64,000 bases of DNA from an uncultured Prevotellaceae bacterium. Its GTDB lineage: Bacteria > Bacteroidota > Bacteroidia > Bacteroidales > Bacteroidaceae. The notes beneath the pieces are model-generated. The model was given only the letters and a program-made list of their open reading frames with translations, ran no database searches and was not told the DNA's origin. Positions 35,690 to 44,002 of this stretch are shown one piece after another. The DNA lies in NCBI GenBank assembly GCA_900316475.1, contig ONDA01000006.1, positions 62,001-126,000 of the forward strand, read 5' to 3'. The translations under genes were made by a program, and so were the position numbers. Position 1 is the stretch's first letter; the number at the start of each line of letters is the position of its first letter.

Positions 35690-36310
35690 TTATCTGAGAT
35701 ATTCGTAAATTTTCGTTGTCCAGTCAGCACCATTCTCCGGACAGAAGGTGCGCATACCCATCTGGCTGGCGACGGCCACGTTACGCGCGCCGTCATCGAC
35801 AAAGAGCGTCTCTGCGGCCATCACCTTCTCTGTCACCAACACGTGGTGGAAGAAATCTGTAGAGGGTTTCATCACCCCCACCTGGTAACTGCAATAGATG
35901 GCGTCCAAATAGTCGTCAATGGCATGCCCGTGGCCGTCGAACGCCGTCGACCGTACCCACGACATCATATAGGGATTGGTGTTCGACAGCAGTATGAGGC
36001 GGTAGCCCTCTTGACGCAGTTTCCGCAAGACGTCGAGGTTACGCTGGGGCACCTCCTTGGCATAGCCTAACCACGCATGGAGACAGTCGTTATACGTCAG
36101 TTCACGACCGGCGAGCTGGCTGGCTTCTGTGCGGAAGTCCTCTGCAGAAATCTTGCCTTCCTCTAACAGTCCGAAGATACCGCCTTGCGTATAGGCATTT
36201 AGTCGTTGGTCGGCATCAGCAATACCCAACTGCTGGAAGCGTCTGATGGCTTCGGGCTGGTCGAGCGTGATAATCACGCCTCCAAGGTCGAATATGATGT
36301 TCTTGATCAT
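35690..36310 (-). CDS. HAD-family phosphatase
   Basis: 206 residues from ATG 36310 (MIKNIIFDLGGVIITLDQPE). HAD motifs: DLGGVIITLD (I; the second Asp is replaced by Gly as in YihX-type enzymes), LLSNTNPYMM (II), KPSTDFF (III) and FVDDGARNVAVA (IV). The YihX-like group removes phosphate from glucose 1-phosphate; here the link to malQ and a glycan hydrolase makes a sugar phosphate plausible (inference). It starts 7 nt after the metH stop. Confidence 0.83.
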   Translation of the reverse strand: MIKNIIFDLGGVIITLDQPEAIRRFQQLGIADADQRLNAYTQGGIFGLLEEGKISAEDFRTEASQLAGRELTYNDCLHAWLGYAKEVPQRNLDVLRKLRQEGYRLILLSNTNPYMMSWVRSTAFDGHGHAIDDYLDAIYCSYQVGVMKPSTDFFHHVLVTEKVMAAETLFVDDGARNVAVASQMGMRTFCPENGADWTTKIYEYLR

Positions 36311-36317
36311 TGATGTT

Positions 36318-39194
36318 TCAGAATAGGTTTGGTTTGTTTCTACGAGCCTCCTCAATCGACACTATCTGCTGCTGTCCCTGCTGCTGATAGTCCTGCCGTA
36401 TATGTTCGTATTTCGCTTGCAGTTCCTGCTCCACGGCCTGCTCCTCGTTCATCAGACGGGCAGCGACAAGTGCATTCTGCGAAGCGTCTTTCATCCAGAC
36501 CACAGGACCGCCGTAGACGGGGGCTATCTTTAGTGCCACGTGCAGTTCGCTGGTTGTGGCGCCGCCTATCATGATGGGTATGCTAAGGCCGGCACGCTGC
36601 AGTTCGCGCGCCACGTTGACCATCTCCTCCAGACTTGGTGTTATCAGTCCCGACAGACCAATCATGTCGACGTGCTCTTCCTGAGCCTTGCGCACAATCT
36701 GCTCGGCAGGCACCATTACGCCCATATCGATGACCTCATAGCCGTTGCAGGCCATCACGACGCTGACAATGTTCTTGCCGATGTCGTGGACGTCGCCTTT
36801 GACGGTGGCCAGAAGAATCTTCCCGGCCTTCGTTGACTCTCCCGACTTACCGGCTTCGATGTAAGGCTGCAGGATAGTGACGGCCTGCTTCATGGTGCGA
36901 GCCGTCTTCACAACCTGGGGCAGAAACATCTTGCCCTCGCCAAAGAGCTGGCCGACGCGGTTCATACCTGCCATCAGCGGTCCCTCGATGATGTCAACGG
37001 CACGCGGGTATTTCTCAAGGGCTTCCTTCAGGTCGGCTTCCAAGTGGTCGCCGATGCCTTTGACAAGAGCTTCGCAAAGGCGGTCCTCAAGGTTTTTTCG
37101 AGGTGCGAGGTTCGAGGTACGAGGTACGAGATTTGCATCTGCATTTGAACGATTCTCGCTCCTCGCATCGCGTATCTCACACTTCGAAATCTCCTCCGCC
37201 AGTTCTATCAGCCTGTCTGCCGCTCCCTTCTTACGGTTCAGCACCACATCCTCAATTACCTCAAGCTGCTCCTGTGGAATATCGCTATAGGTCACCTTCG
37301 TGGCGGGGTTCACGATGCCGAAGTCCATGCCCTGCTGAATGGCGTGATAGAGGAACACGGCGTGCATCGCCTCGCGAATATAGTTATTGCCCCGGAACGA
37401 GAACGACAGGTTGCTGACACCGCCGCTGATATGCGCTCCCGGCAGGTGCTGACGAATCCACCCCGTAGCACGGATGAAGTCCAACGCGTAGGCGTCGTGC
37501 TCCTCCATACCTGTGGCAATAGCCAGTACGTTAGGGTCAAAGATAATGTCGAACGGATTCATGCCAACACGCTGTGTCAGAAGACGATATGCACGTTCGG
37601 CAATCTCAATACGACGCTCGTAGGTGGTTGCCTGTCCCTGTTCGTCGAAGCACATCACCACGACGGCGGCACCATAGCGCATGCAGTCGCGGGCGTGACT
37701 GAGGAACGTCTCTTCGCCCTCCTTCAGCGAGATGCTGTTGACGATGCTCTTGCCCTGCACGCACTGCAGACCGGCCACGATGACGTCCCATTTCGATGAG
37801 TCAATCATCACCGGCACTCGGGCGATGTCGGGCTCCGAGGCTATCAGGTTGAGGAAGGTCACCATCTCCTGACGGGCATCCAACAGTCCGTCGTCCATAT
37901 TAATGTCGATGACCAGTGCCCCGTCCTCCACTTGCTTGCGGGCAATGGTCAGCGCCTCGTCGTAATTCTTCTCCTTTATCAGTCGCAGGAATTTTCGCGA
38001 ACCGGCCACGTTGCAGCGTTCGCCGACGTTGGTGAATGAGGAAAGAGGAGAGAGGAGAGAGGAGAGAGGAGAGAGACTACTACTTACCTCTAATAAATCC
38101 AAGCCTGAGAGCCAAAGCGCCTGCGGTCTTTCAGCCGGCACGTGTGGCTTCTTCCATTCTTGAAGTACCCTCTCTCCTCTCTCCTTTCTCCTCTCTCCTC
38201 TCTCCTTTCTCCTCTCTCCTCTAACTAAATCCGTGTACTTCGCAATAAACTCATCGGTCGTGCCGCAGCAGCCGCCGATGATGTTCACCAGCCCCTCGTC
38301 AACGAGTTCGCCCATCTGCGGCGCCATCGTCTCGGCCGTCTCGTCATACAGCCCCATCTGGTTGGGCAATCCTGCGTTAGGGTAGCACGATATATAATAA
38401 GGAGCACGCCGTGCCAGTTCCTTGAGGAACGGTTTCATCTGGCGGGCACCGAACGAGCAGTTCAGTCCGATAGAGAATATGGGATATGTCGACACACTGG
38501 CCAAATAGGCGTCCAGCGTCTGTCCGCTCAACGTCCGGCCCGCCAGGTCGCTGACGGTGACGCTCAACATAATGGGCAGCTCCACGCCGCGACGCTGCAT
38601 AGCAGTCATAGCGGCATCAATGGCACACTTCGAGTTCAGCGAGTCGAAGATGGTCTCAATGAGCAGGGCGTCCACCCCACCCTCTATCAGCGCGTCCATC
38701 TGCTCCAAATAGGCATCGAAAAGCTGGCTGTAGGTCAGGTCGCGGCGGGCGGGATTGCTCACGTCGGGCGACATTGAGCACGTCTTGTTGGTAGGGCCGA
38801 TGCTGCCGGCTACATATCGCGGCTTTTCCGGCGAAGAGAACGCGTCGGCACACTGGCGGGCCAGCCGGGCACCCTCCAAGGCCATCTCACGGGCGTGTTG
38901 CTCCAGGTTGTAGTCGGCCTGCGATATGCGCTGGGCGCTGAACGTATTGGTCTCGATGATGTCGGCACCCGCCTTGAGGTAGCGACGGTGGATGTCGGCG
39001 ACGACATCCGGGCGCGTCAGGCACAGCACGTCGTTGTTACCCTTCATCTGTACCTGCTTCAGGCTGCCAAGTTCGTCACGCAGGTCGTCGCGCCAGAAGT
39101 CGGCTTCCGACAGGCCGTACGTCTGCACCATCGTACCCATGGCACCGTCAAGCACCAAGATACGTTCCTTGATAATATCTTGTAGTCTAGTCAT
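36318..39194 (-). CDS. metH: Cobalamin-dependent methionine synthase with inserted repeats
   Basis: 958 residues from ATG 39194, which overlaps the smpB stop (ATGA). Order: homocysteine domain (about 1-330; zinc Cys in [10 protein letters not shown]-like [13 protein letters not shown]), pterin domain (about 385-655; [16 protein letters not shown]), B12 cap (about 700-790) and B12-binding domain with DVHDIGKN (near 825). It ends at NKPNLF, so the SAM-dependent reactivation domain is absent, as usual in Bacteroidetes where it is a separate gene. Three heptamer arrays sit in linkers at 38169-38217, 38041-38075 and 37099-37130, coding RGERRKE-, LSPLSSL- and LAPRKN-type peptides. It is part of the DUF4375-smpB-metH-HAD-GHL10-malQ run. 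Confidence 0.93.
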   Translation of the reverse strand: MTRLQDIIKERILVLDGAMGTMVQTYGLSEADFWRDDLRDELGSLKQVQMKGNNDVLCLTRPDVVADIHRRYLKAGADIIETNTFSAQRISQADYNLEQHAREMALEGARLARQCADAFSSPEKPRYVAGSIGPTNKTCSMSPDVSNPARRDLTYSQLFDAYLEQMDALIEGGVDALLIETIFDSLNSKCAIDAAMTAMQRRGVELPIMLSVTVSDLAGRTLSGQTLDAYLASVSTYPIFSIGLNCSFGARQMKPFLKELARRAPYYISCYPNAGLPNQMGLYDETAETMAPQMGELVDEGLVNIIGGCCGTTDEFIAKYTDLVRGERRKERGERRKERGERVLQEWKKPHVPAERPQALWLSGLDLLEVSSSLSPLSSLLSPLSSFTNVGERCNVAGSRKFLRLIKEKNYDEALTIARKQVEDGALVIDINMDDGLLDARQEMVTFLNLIASEPDIARVPVMIDSSKWDVIVAGLQCVQGKSIVNSISLKEGEETFLSHARDCMRYGAAVVVMCFDEQGQATTYERRIEIAERAYRLLTQRVGMNPFDIIFDPNVLAIATGMEEHDAYALDFIRATGWIRQHLPGAHISGGVSNLSFSFRGNNYIREAMHAVFLYHAIQQGMDFGIVNPATKVTYSDIPQEQLEVIEDVVLNRKKGAADRLIELAEEISKCEIRDARSENRSNADANLVPRTSNLAPRKNLEDRLCEALVKGIGDHLEADLKEALEKYPRAVDIIEGPLMAGMNRVGQLFGEGKMFLPQVVKTARTMKQAVTILQPYIEAGKSGESTKAGKILLATVKGDVHDIGKNIVSVVMACNGYEVIDMGVMVPAEQIVRKAQEEHVDMIGLSGLITPSLEEMVNVARELQRAGLSIPIMIGGATTSELHVALKIAPVYGGPVVWMKDASQNALVAARLMNEEQAVEQELQAKYEHIRQDYQQQGQQQIVSIEEARRNKPNLF
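37099..37130. repeat. Heptamer array 3 in metH
   Basis: Four copies of the heptamer CGAGGTN, then CGAG, on the forward strand. It is read in metH as [17 protein letters not shown]. An inverted, degenerate counterpart (CTCGCTCCTCGCATCGCG) follows at about 37153-37170. It lies in the linker between the pterin and cap domains. Confidence 0.8.
38041..38075. repeat. Heptamer array 2 in metH
   Basis: Five copies of GAGAGAG-type heptamers (first copy GAAAGAG). In metH it reads as [15 protein letters not shown] just before the pterin domain. It is inverted relative to array 1. Confidence 0.85.
38169..38217. repeat. Heptamer array 1 in metH
   Basis: Seven copies of CCTCTCT or CCTTTCT. Read in metH as a charged RGERRKE repeat after the homocysteine domain. 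Together with array 2 it brackets the native linker at 38080-38165. Confidence 0.85.
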
Positions 39195-39673
39195 TTCCAC
39201 ACTTTCATGGCACGGTCCATCTCGCGCCTGTCTTCCTTCTCCTTCAGCGTCTGACGCTTGTCGAAGGCTTTCTTACCCTTACACAGCGCAATGTCCATCT
39301 TGGCGCGGCCTTTCTCATCGAGAAACACCAGCAGGGGCACTATCGTGTAGCCTGTCTGCTTCGTTGCACTCTGCAGTTTGTTGATTTCGCGTTTCGTCAG
39401 CAGCAACTTGCGGTCGCGCTTCTGCTCGTGGTTGTTGTACGAGCCGTAGAAATAGGGCGACACACTCATGCCGCGCACCCACATCTCGCCGTTGATAATC
39501 AGACAATACGAGTCCACCAGGCTGGCCTTGCCGGCACGGATGGACTTAATCTCAGTACCCGTCAGCACAATGCCGGCGGTGAAGGTCTCAATGAAGAAGT
39601 ACTCAAACGAAGCCTTCTTGTTGCGTATGTTGACAGGACTCTTCTTCCTGATTTCCTCTTCCTGCTTGTTCAT
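39191..39673 (-). CDS. smpB: SsrA-binding protein SmpB
   Basis: 160 residues. Oligonucleotide-binding core with [39 protein letters not shown] and [11 protein letters not shown], and the basic C-terminal tail [20 protein letters not shown] that mimics the tRNA anticodon arm in the ribosome. It delivers tmRNA to stalled ribosomes. It overlaps the upstream DUF4375 gene by 4 nt and metH by 4 nt, so all three are translationally coupled. No tmRNA gene was recognised in the window. Confidence 0.95.
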   Translation of the reverse strand: MNKQEEEIRKKSPVNIRNKKASFEYFFIETFTAGIVLTGTEIKSIRAGKASLVDSYCLIINGEMWVRGMSVSPYFYGSYNNHEQKRDRKLLLTKREINKLQSATKQTGYTIVPLLVFLDEKGRAKMDIALCKGKKAFDKRQTLKEKEDRREMDRAMKVWK

Positions 39674-40176
39674 TTCTCAATCGTTGCAAAATTCTCAATA
39701 TGTTCATCTACATAGTGAGCAATCATCGACGTCCACTCCTCCTCGTTCTCGATGAAGGTGTCGTCCAGATCGTCGAACTCAGGCAACTGCTCAAACAGCG
39801 CCATAAACTCGTCCTCCGTCAGGTCGCGCTCTATCACGTCGCGATGCTTCAGCCACAGCGTATGGGCGTCGTAGACGAGCTTCGACAGGTCGCGCATTCC
39901 CCAGAGTTTCACTGCCTTGGCAAAGGGGTTCTTGAAGATGAACGGCCCGTAGCCGTTGTGTATCAGCTGGACGAAACCGCCGTCCATCACCTCCTCGTGC
40001 AGCGTGTCCCACGCTAAGAGCGTCACCTGGTCTGCCGTCAGCTCACCCAGCGTCTCTGCCGTCAGCTCACCGCCTATCGACGCGCGGATAGCATCGATGA
40101 AAACCTTCAGAAAGGCATCCATACCCTCGCCTGCTGCTTGCTGCAAGGCAGCGTCTTTTATCTTAACTTCTATCAT
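39670..40176 (-). CDS. DUF4375 (DMP19-like) family protein
   Basis: 168 residues from ATG 40176 ([19 protein letters not shown]). A longer reading from 40296 crosses the promoter. Mostly helical, with the family core [20 protein letters not shown] and [22 protein letters not shown]19-type proteins are small, acidic and cytosolic; one member acts as a DNA mimic, others are uncharacterised. The -7 box ends 6 nt before the ATG, so the operon message may be leaderless. First gene of the smpB-metH operon. Confidence 0.8.
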   Translation of the reverse strand: MIEVKIKDAALQQAAGEGMDAFLKVFIDAIRASIGGELTAETLGELTADQVTLLAWDTLHEEVMDGGFVQLIHNGYGPFIFKNPFAKAVKLWGMRDLSKLVYDAHTLWLKHRDVIERDLTEDEFMALFEQLPEFDDLDDTFIENEEEWTSMIAHYVDEHIENFATIEK

Positions 40177-40182
40177 AATGAG

Positions 40183-40192
40183 TGCAAAGATA
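40183..40192 (-). promoter_or_regulatory. -7 box of DUF4375-smpB-metH operon
   Basis: Reverse strand TATCTTTGCA, with 6 nt between it and ATG 40176. Confidence 0.65.
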
Positions 40193-40266
40193 CAACATTT
40201 CGGGAGATAATCCAAAAGAGTTGAAACATATTTTCTGAAATATTTTGTAACTACGAAAATATTTCG

Positions 40267-40276
40267 TACTTTTGTG
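40267..40276 (+). promoter_or_regulatory. -7 box of radA
   Basis: TACTTTTGTG with TTTTGTAAC about 20 nt upstream; 6 nt to the ATG at 40283. Confidence 0.55.
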
Positions 40277-40282
40277 GCTGTT

Positions 40283-41665
40283 ATGGCAAAAGACAAGATA
40301 GCTTACGTCTGCTCAAACTGCGGACAGGAGTCGGCCAAGTGGATTGGCAAGTGTCCCGCTTGCGGACAATGGAACACGTTCAAGGAGATTCGCGTAGCCG
40401 ACACACGGCAGCAGGCGGCCACGTCGGCAGCGGCCACCGCCGGTCGCCAGCTACGCACTAACAAAGTACTGCGCTTGCGCGACATTTCGGCGAAGGACGA
40501 CCCGCGTATCGACATGCACGACCAGGAATTGAATCGCGTACTGGGCGGCGGTCTCGTCCCCGGCAGCATCGTACTCTTAGGTGGCGAGCCGGGCATCGGC
40601 AAGTCGACGCTTTCGCTGCAGACGATGCTCCAGCTGACCGACCGTCGCGTGCTCTACGTCAGCGGTGAGGAGAGCGCCCACCAGCTGAAGATGCGTGCCG
40701 CACGCATCAGTGCCGCTGACAGCGACCACCTGCTCATCCTCTGCTCCAACTCGCTAGAAGAGGTGTTCGAGCACATCAAGGACGTGCAGCCCGAGTTGGT
40801 GATCATCGACTCCATACAGACCATTGCCACCGAGGATGTAGAATCCTCAGCGGGCAGCATCGCCCAGGTTCGCGAGTGTGCCTCTGCCCTACTCCGCTTT
40901 GCCAAGACCTCGGGCGTGCCCGTCATCCTCATCGGCCATATCACCAAGGAAGGCTCATTGGCTGGCCCCAAGATTTTAGAGCACATCGTCGACGCCGTCA
41001 TTCAGTTCGAGGGCGACCAGCATTATATGTACCGCATTCTGCGAAGCATCAAGAACCGGTTCGGAAGCACTTCAGAGTTAGGCATTTACGAGATGCAGCA
41101 GACAGGGCTAAGGCAGGTTTCGAACCCCTCTGAACTGCTGCTGACGGAAGACCACGACGGACTCTCCGGCGTGGCCATCTCGTCGGCCATCGAGGGTGTA
41201 CGTCCCTTCCTCGTCGAGACCCAGGCACTGGTGTCGTCGGCAGCTTACGGCACGCCCCAGCGCTCAGCAACGGGCTTCGACCAGCGCCGTCTGAATATGC
41301 TGTTGGCCGTCCTTGAGAAGCGCGTCGGCTTCAAACTCATGCAGAAAGACGTCTTCCTGAACATCGCCGGAGGCCTGCGCGTCACCGACATGGCTATGGA
41401 CCTCAGCGTCATCGCCGCCGTACTGTCGTCGAATGTTGACACACCCATCGAGAGCGGCTGGTGCATGGCGGGCGAGGTAGGACTGTCGGGCGAGGTTCGC
41501 CCCGTGAACCGCATTGAACAGCGCGTGGCCGAAGCCGAGAAGTTAGGCTTCAGCGATATCATCATACCTAAATATAACATGCAGGGCTTAGACGCACGTA
41601 AATACAAGATTCAGCTCCATCCCGTCCGGAAGGTCGAAGAAGCTCTGCGCGCCCTGTTCGGATAA
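40283..41665 (+). CDS. radA: DNA repair protein RadA
   Basis: 460 residues from ATG 40283 (MAKDKIAYVCSNCGQESAKW). N-terminal zinc finger CSNCGQES...CPACGQW, RecA-like ATPase with Walker A GGEPGIGKSTLSL, the RadA-specific KNRFGSTSELGIYEM and a C-terminal Lon-like domain (about 280-455). It processes branched recombination intermediates as a helicase. An upstream GTG at 40274 lies within the -7 box, so ATG 40283 is preferred, implying a very short leader. Confidence 0.95.
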   Translation: MAKDKIAYVCSNCGQESAKWIGKCPACGQWNTFKEIRVADTRQQAATSAAATAGRQLRTNKVLRLRDISAKDDPRIDMHDQELNRVLGGGLVPGSIVLLGGEPGIGKSTLSLQTMLQLTDRRVLYVSGEESAHQLKMRAARISAADSDHLLILCSNSLEEVFEHIKDVQPELVIIDSIQTIATEDVESSAGSIAQVRECASALLRFAKTSGVPVILIGHITKEGSLAGPKILEHIVDAVIQFEGDQHYMYRILRSIKNRFGSTSELGIYEMQQTGLRQVSNPSELLLTEDHDGLSGVAISSAIEGVRPFLVETQALVSSAAYGTPQRSATGFDQRRLNMLLAVLEKRVGFKLMQKDVFLNIAGGLRVTDMAMDLSVIAAVLSSNVDTPIESGWCMAGEVGLSGEVRPVNRIEQRVAEAEKLGFSDIIIPKYNMQGLDARKYKIQLHPVRKVEEALRALFG

Positions 41666-41689
41666 GTTGCTCTCAGAAAGCATTTGAAA

Positions 41690-42379
41690 ATGAAAACGCT
41701 CAAGATACTCATTAGCACCCTAATACTGGCCGTCGCCACACCCGCCAAAAGCCAGAGTAGCCACGTCACGATAGAGACGACGGCAGGCAATATCCGCATC
41801 GTGCTCTTCGACGACACCCCAGTCCATCGCGACAATTTCCTCCGTCTGGCCGACGAGCATTTCTACGACTCGCTGCTTTTCCACCGCGTCATCAAGAACT
41901 TCATGATACAGGGGGGCGACCCCGACAGCCGCCACGCCGAACCAGGAAAGTTGCTGGGCGGGGGCGATACTGGCTATACCCTTGCGCCGGAACTCTTTGC
42001 TGCCGACGGACGGCTGCTGCACCACCACCGCCGGGGAGCCGTCGCTATGGCCCGCGAGGGCGACGACATCAACCCTGAGCGACGCTCCAGCGGTTGCCAG
42101 TTCTATATCGTGTGGGGCAAGCTCTGGCCTTCCACAGAACTGGAAGCCATCGGCAAGCGTCTTGATGCCATGACCCAACACCGTGTTACGATGACACCCG
42201 AGATGGTCAGTCTCTACCACAAGACGGGCGGCACGCCTCATTTAGACGGCCAGTACACCGTTTTCGGCGAAGTTGTCGAAGGGCTTGACGTCGTAGAACG
42301 CATCCAGCGCGTCTTTACCGACGACGACGACCGCCCCGTCGACGATGTCCGCATCGTCAAGATAAGAAGAACGCCGTGA
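41690..42379 (+). CDS. Secreted peptidylprolyl isomerase (cyclophilin type)
   Basis: 229 residues from ATG 41690. Signal peptide of about 21 residues (ends KSQSS). Cyclophilin core with FHRVIKNFMIQGGDPDSRH, GAVAMARE, SSGCQFYIVWGK and YTVFGEVVEGLDVVERI. A ~35-residue insertion (KLWPSTELEAIGKRLDAMTQ onward) between strands is seen in many Bacteroidetes members. It assists folding in the periplasm. 24 nt downstream of radA, possibly cotranscribed. Confidence 0.9.
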   Translation: MKTLKILISTLILAVATPAKSQSSHVTIETTAGNIRIVLFDDTPVHRDNFLRLADEHFYDSLLFHRVIKNFMIQGGDPDSRHAEPGKLLGGGDTGYTLAPELFAADGRLLHHHRRGAVAMAREGDDINPERRSSGCQFYIVWGKLWPSTELEAIGKRLDAMTQHRVTMTPEMVSLYHKTGGTPHLDGQYTVFGEVVEGLDVVERIQRVFTDDDDRPVDDVRIVKIRRTP

Positions 42380-42496
42380 CCATCAGTTATTAACTTTGAC
42401 ATTTAACATTAAACAATCTGACAATGCTAAACAACCTATTTCAGGTAACGAAATGGCTTTTTCATACTCTAACTTTTAAAAAAAGAAAAGGCTAAA

Positions 42497-42913
42497 TTAC
42501 CACGAAGGTGGTGTATTATCACCACCACTTGGGTCTCGTTGAGACGGTGCTTTAGCTTGTTGGGTAATAGTGATGGAGGCAGTCTTGTTATCATAATAGA
42601 TTTTTATCACCCCCTCTCTCTTCTGCTCAACTGTATTCTGGCCAACAGTAATACGAAGTGAATAGTTACCCGTTCCTGAATAAGCAGACAACTGGCACCA
42701 ACTGGGACATGTTGCCGTCCAGTTGCCATTACTGCTTATCGTAGCCGTAACCACCTGATACGTTGCACTAACACTTATGGATGTTGGGCTTACCGTCAGC
42801 CTTACAGGTTCTTGCTTAGGCTCTGTCAAGACCTCAATACTATCCATGTCGTTAATGGGATCGCATGCATAGAATGCGAAAATTGCCATCATCAAATATA
42901 GTAATCTCTTCAT
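42497..42913 (-). CDS. BACON-domain lipoprotein
   Basis: 138 residues. Lipoprotein signal MKRLLYLMMAIFAFYAC (Cys17). One BACON domain (about 35-118) with LTVSPTSISVSATYQVVTAT, GNWTATCPSWCQLS and ITITQQA. BACON domains in Bacteroidetes are linked to carbohydrate or mucin binding at the cell surface. Third gene after the BspA-like and barrel genes, 12 nt downstream. Ends in a Pro/Gly-rich tail. Confidence 0.85.
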   Translation of the reverse strand: MKRLLYLMMAIFAFYACDPINDMDSIEVLTEPKQEPVRLTVSPTSISVSATYQVVTATISSNGNWTATCPSWCQLSAYSGTGNYSLRITVGQNTVEQKREGVIKIYYDNKTASITITQQAKAPSQRDPSGGDNTPPSW

Positions 42914-42925
42914 AGTTTCAACGCC

Positions 42926-44002
42926 TTAAAAAGTAACGACAATGCCAGTTCCCATTGAGAAACCTTCCGACCAATTTTTGAACGTGTCGTGACCATTCAT
43001 CATCAGTTTATAACCATCGCTTTTATATGCAGCAATATTGTACTCTGGTCGTACATACCAGTCGAAATGTTTCCCTAAACATAAGGCAAGCCGAAGTGCC
43101 ATAGAAACAGACATCGCCATACCGCTTTTGTATGCCTTCACTGTATGCAAGCCTATTCTTTCATTATACCTGCCTGAACCGAATGACAATACACTCTGAA
43201 GTCCCAAAGATGGCGTACATGCAAACGCAATATCCCCTTTCGTTCGTATTTCATAGCCATATCTCAAGAACGGTTTTACCAATTGATACGAATAAGTTGA
43301 TAACCATGTTGTGTTACTGTAATAGTATGTACTATCCGTCTTGCTCAATGCCATCGTAGCACCTGCCTCAACAATATGGTGGTCAGCATTAAATCCCAGA
43401 GAAAACGAGAGGCCAGGATCAGGTGTAAACTGATAGCCTGCACCAAGGAAAAAGCGTGTTTGATATTTCTTCATTGTATTCACCTTCTTCTTGACAGGTT
43501 GTTGTTTAAGAGTCGCTATCGTTTTCTCACTCTTTGGAGGTTTCTGGGTCACTTGAGGTTTTGTGACTGGCGCAGGTTTTTCATTTTCCTTTGCTGGTTT
43601 AACAACTGAATTCTCCCTCCCTACCATATGAGCATAATAAACTTCTTTGCTTTCAATTTTCTCAGGAATGATATACTCTAATGGGAAAAGCCCATAACGC
43701 CGGATGGTCAACCGTTTGGTACCGACAGGCACCCAAAGACAGATTTCGCCTGCTTTAGACTCACGTCTCAATAAACCAAGATTTGGTTCAACGATAAAGG
43801 TCGTATCCCTAACCAAGAGCTTGATGACAGCACCTGCAACACCATTGTTGTCTTTCACAACGTATCTTTTTGCTGTCAGGTCTGTTGGCTCGTAATGAAA
43901 GTTCATCACGGCAATATCTTGTAGCATCGATGTCTGCGCCTCCATCCTTCCGAAGCCCAAAGCCAAGAGCAATGCACACAACCCTATGATTATTTTCTTC
44001 AT
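42926..44002 (-). CDS. Outer-membrane beta-barrel protein with PEGA-like N-terminus
   Basis: 358 residues. Signal peptide 1-22 (ends RMEAQ). Residues about 30-125 form a regulatory-like beta domain (LTIRRYGLFPLEYIIP). A Lys/Pro-rich linker spans 133-178 (KENEKPAPVTKPQVTQKPPK). The C-terminal ~180 residues alternate as beta strands and end in MGTGIVVTF, typical of small outer-membrane barrels. It overlaps the BspA-like stop by 4 nt, so it is coupled to it. It could be an anchor or secretion partner of that protein (inference). Confidence 0.75.
   Translation of the reverse strand: MKKIIIGLCALLLALGFGRMEAQTSMLQDIAVMNFHYEPTDLTAKRYVVKDNNGVAGAVIKLLVRDTTFIVEPNLGLLRRESKAGEICLWVPVGTKRLTIRRYGLFPLEYIIPEKIESKEVYYAHMVGRENSVVKPAKENEKPAPVTKPQVTQKPPKSEKTIATLKQQPVKKKVNTMKKYQTRFFLGAGYQFTPDPGLSFSLGFNADHHIVEAGATMALSKTDSTYYYSNTTWLSTYSYQLVKPFLRYGYEIRTKGDIAFACTPSLGLQSVLSFGSGRYNERIGLHTVKAYKSGMAMSVSMALRLALCLGKHFDWYVRPEYNIAAYKSDGYKLMMNGHDTFKNWSEGFSMGTGIVVTF

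Noticed and set aside
38041-38217. metH as a pseudogene because of low-complexity sequence
   Set aside because: The frame stays open through all arrays and all catalytic domains and motifs are intact.
40274-40282. GTG at 40274 as radA start
   Set aside because: It lies inside the promoter -7 box; ATG 40283 gives the family N-terminus.
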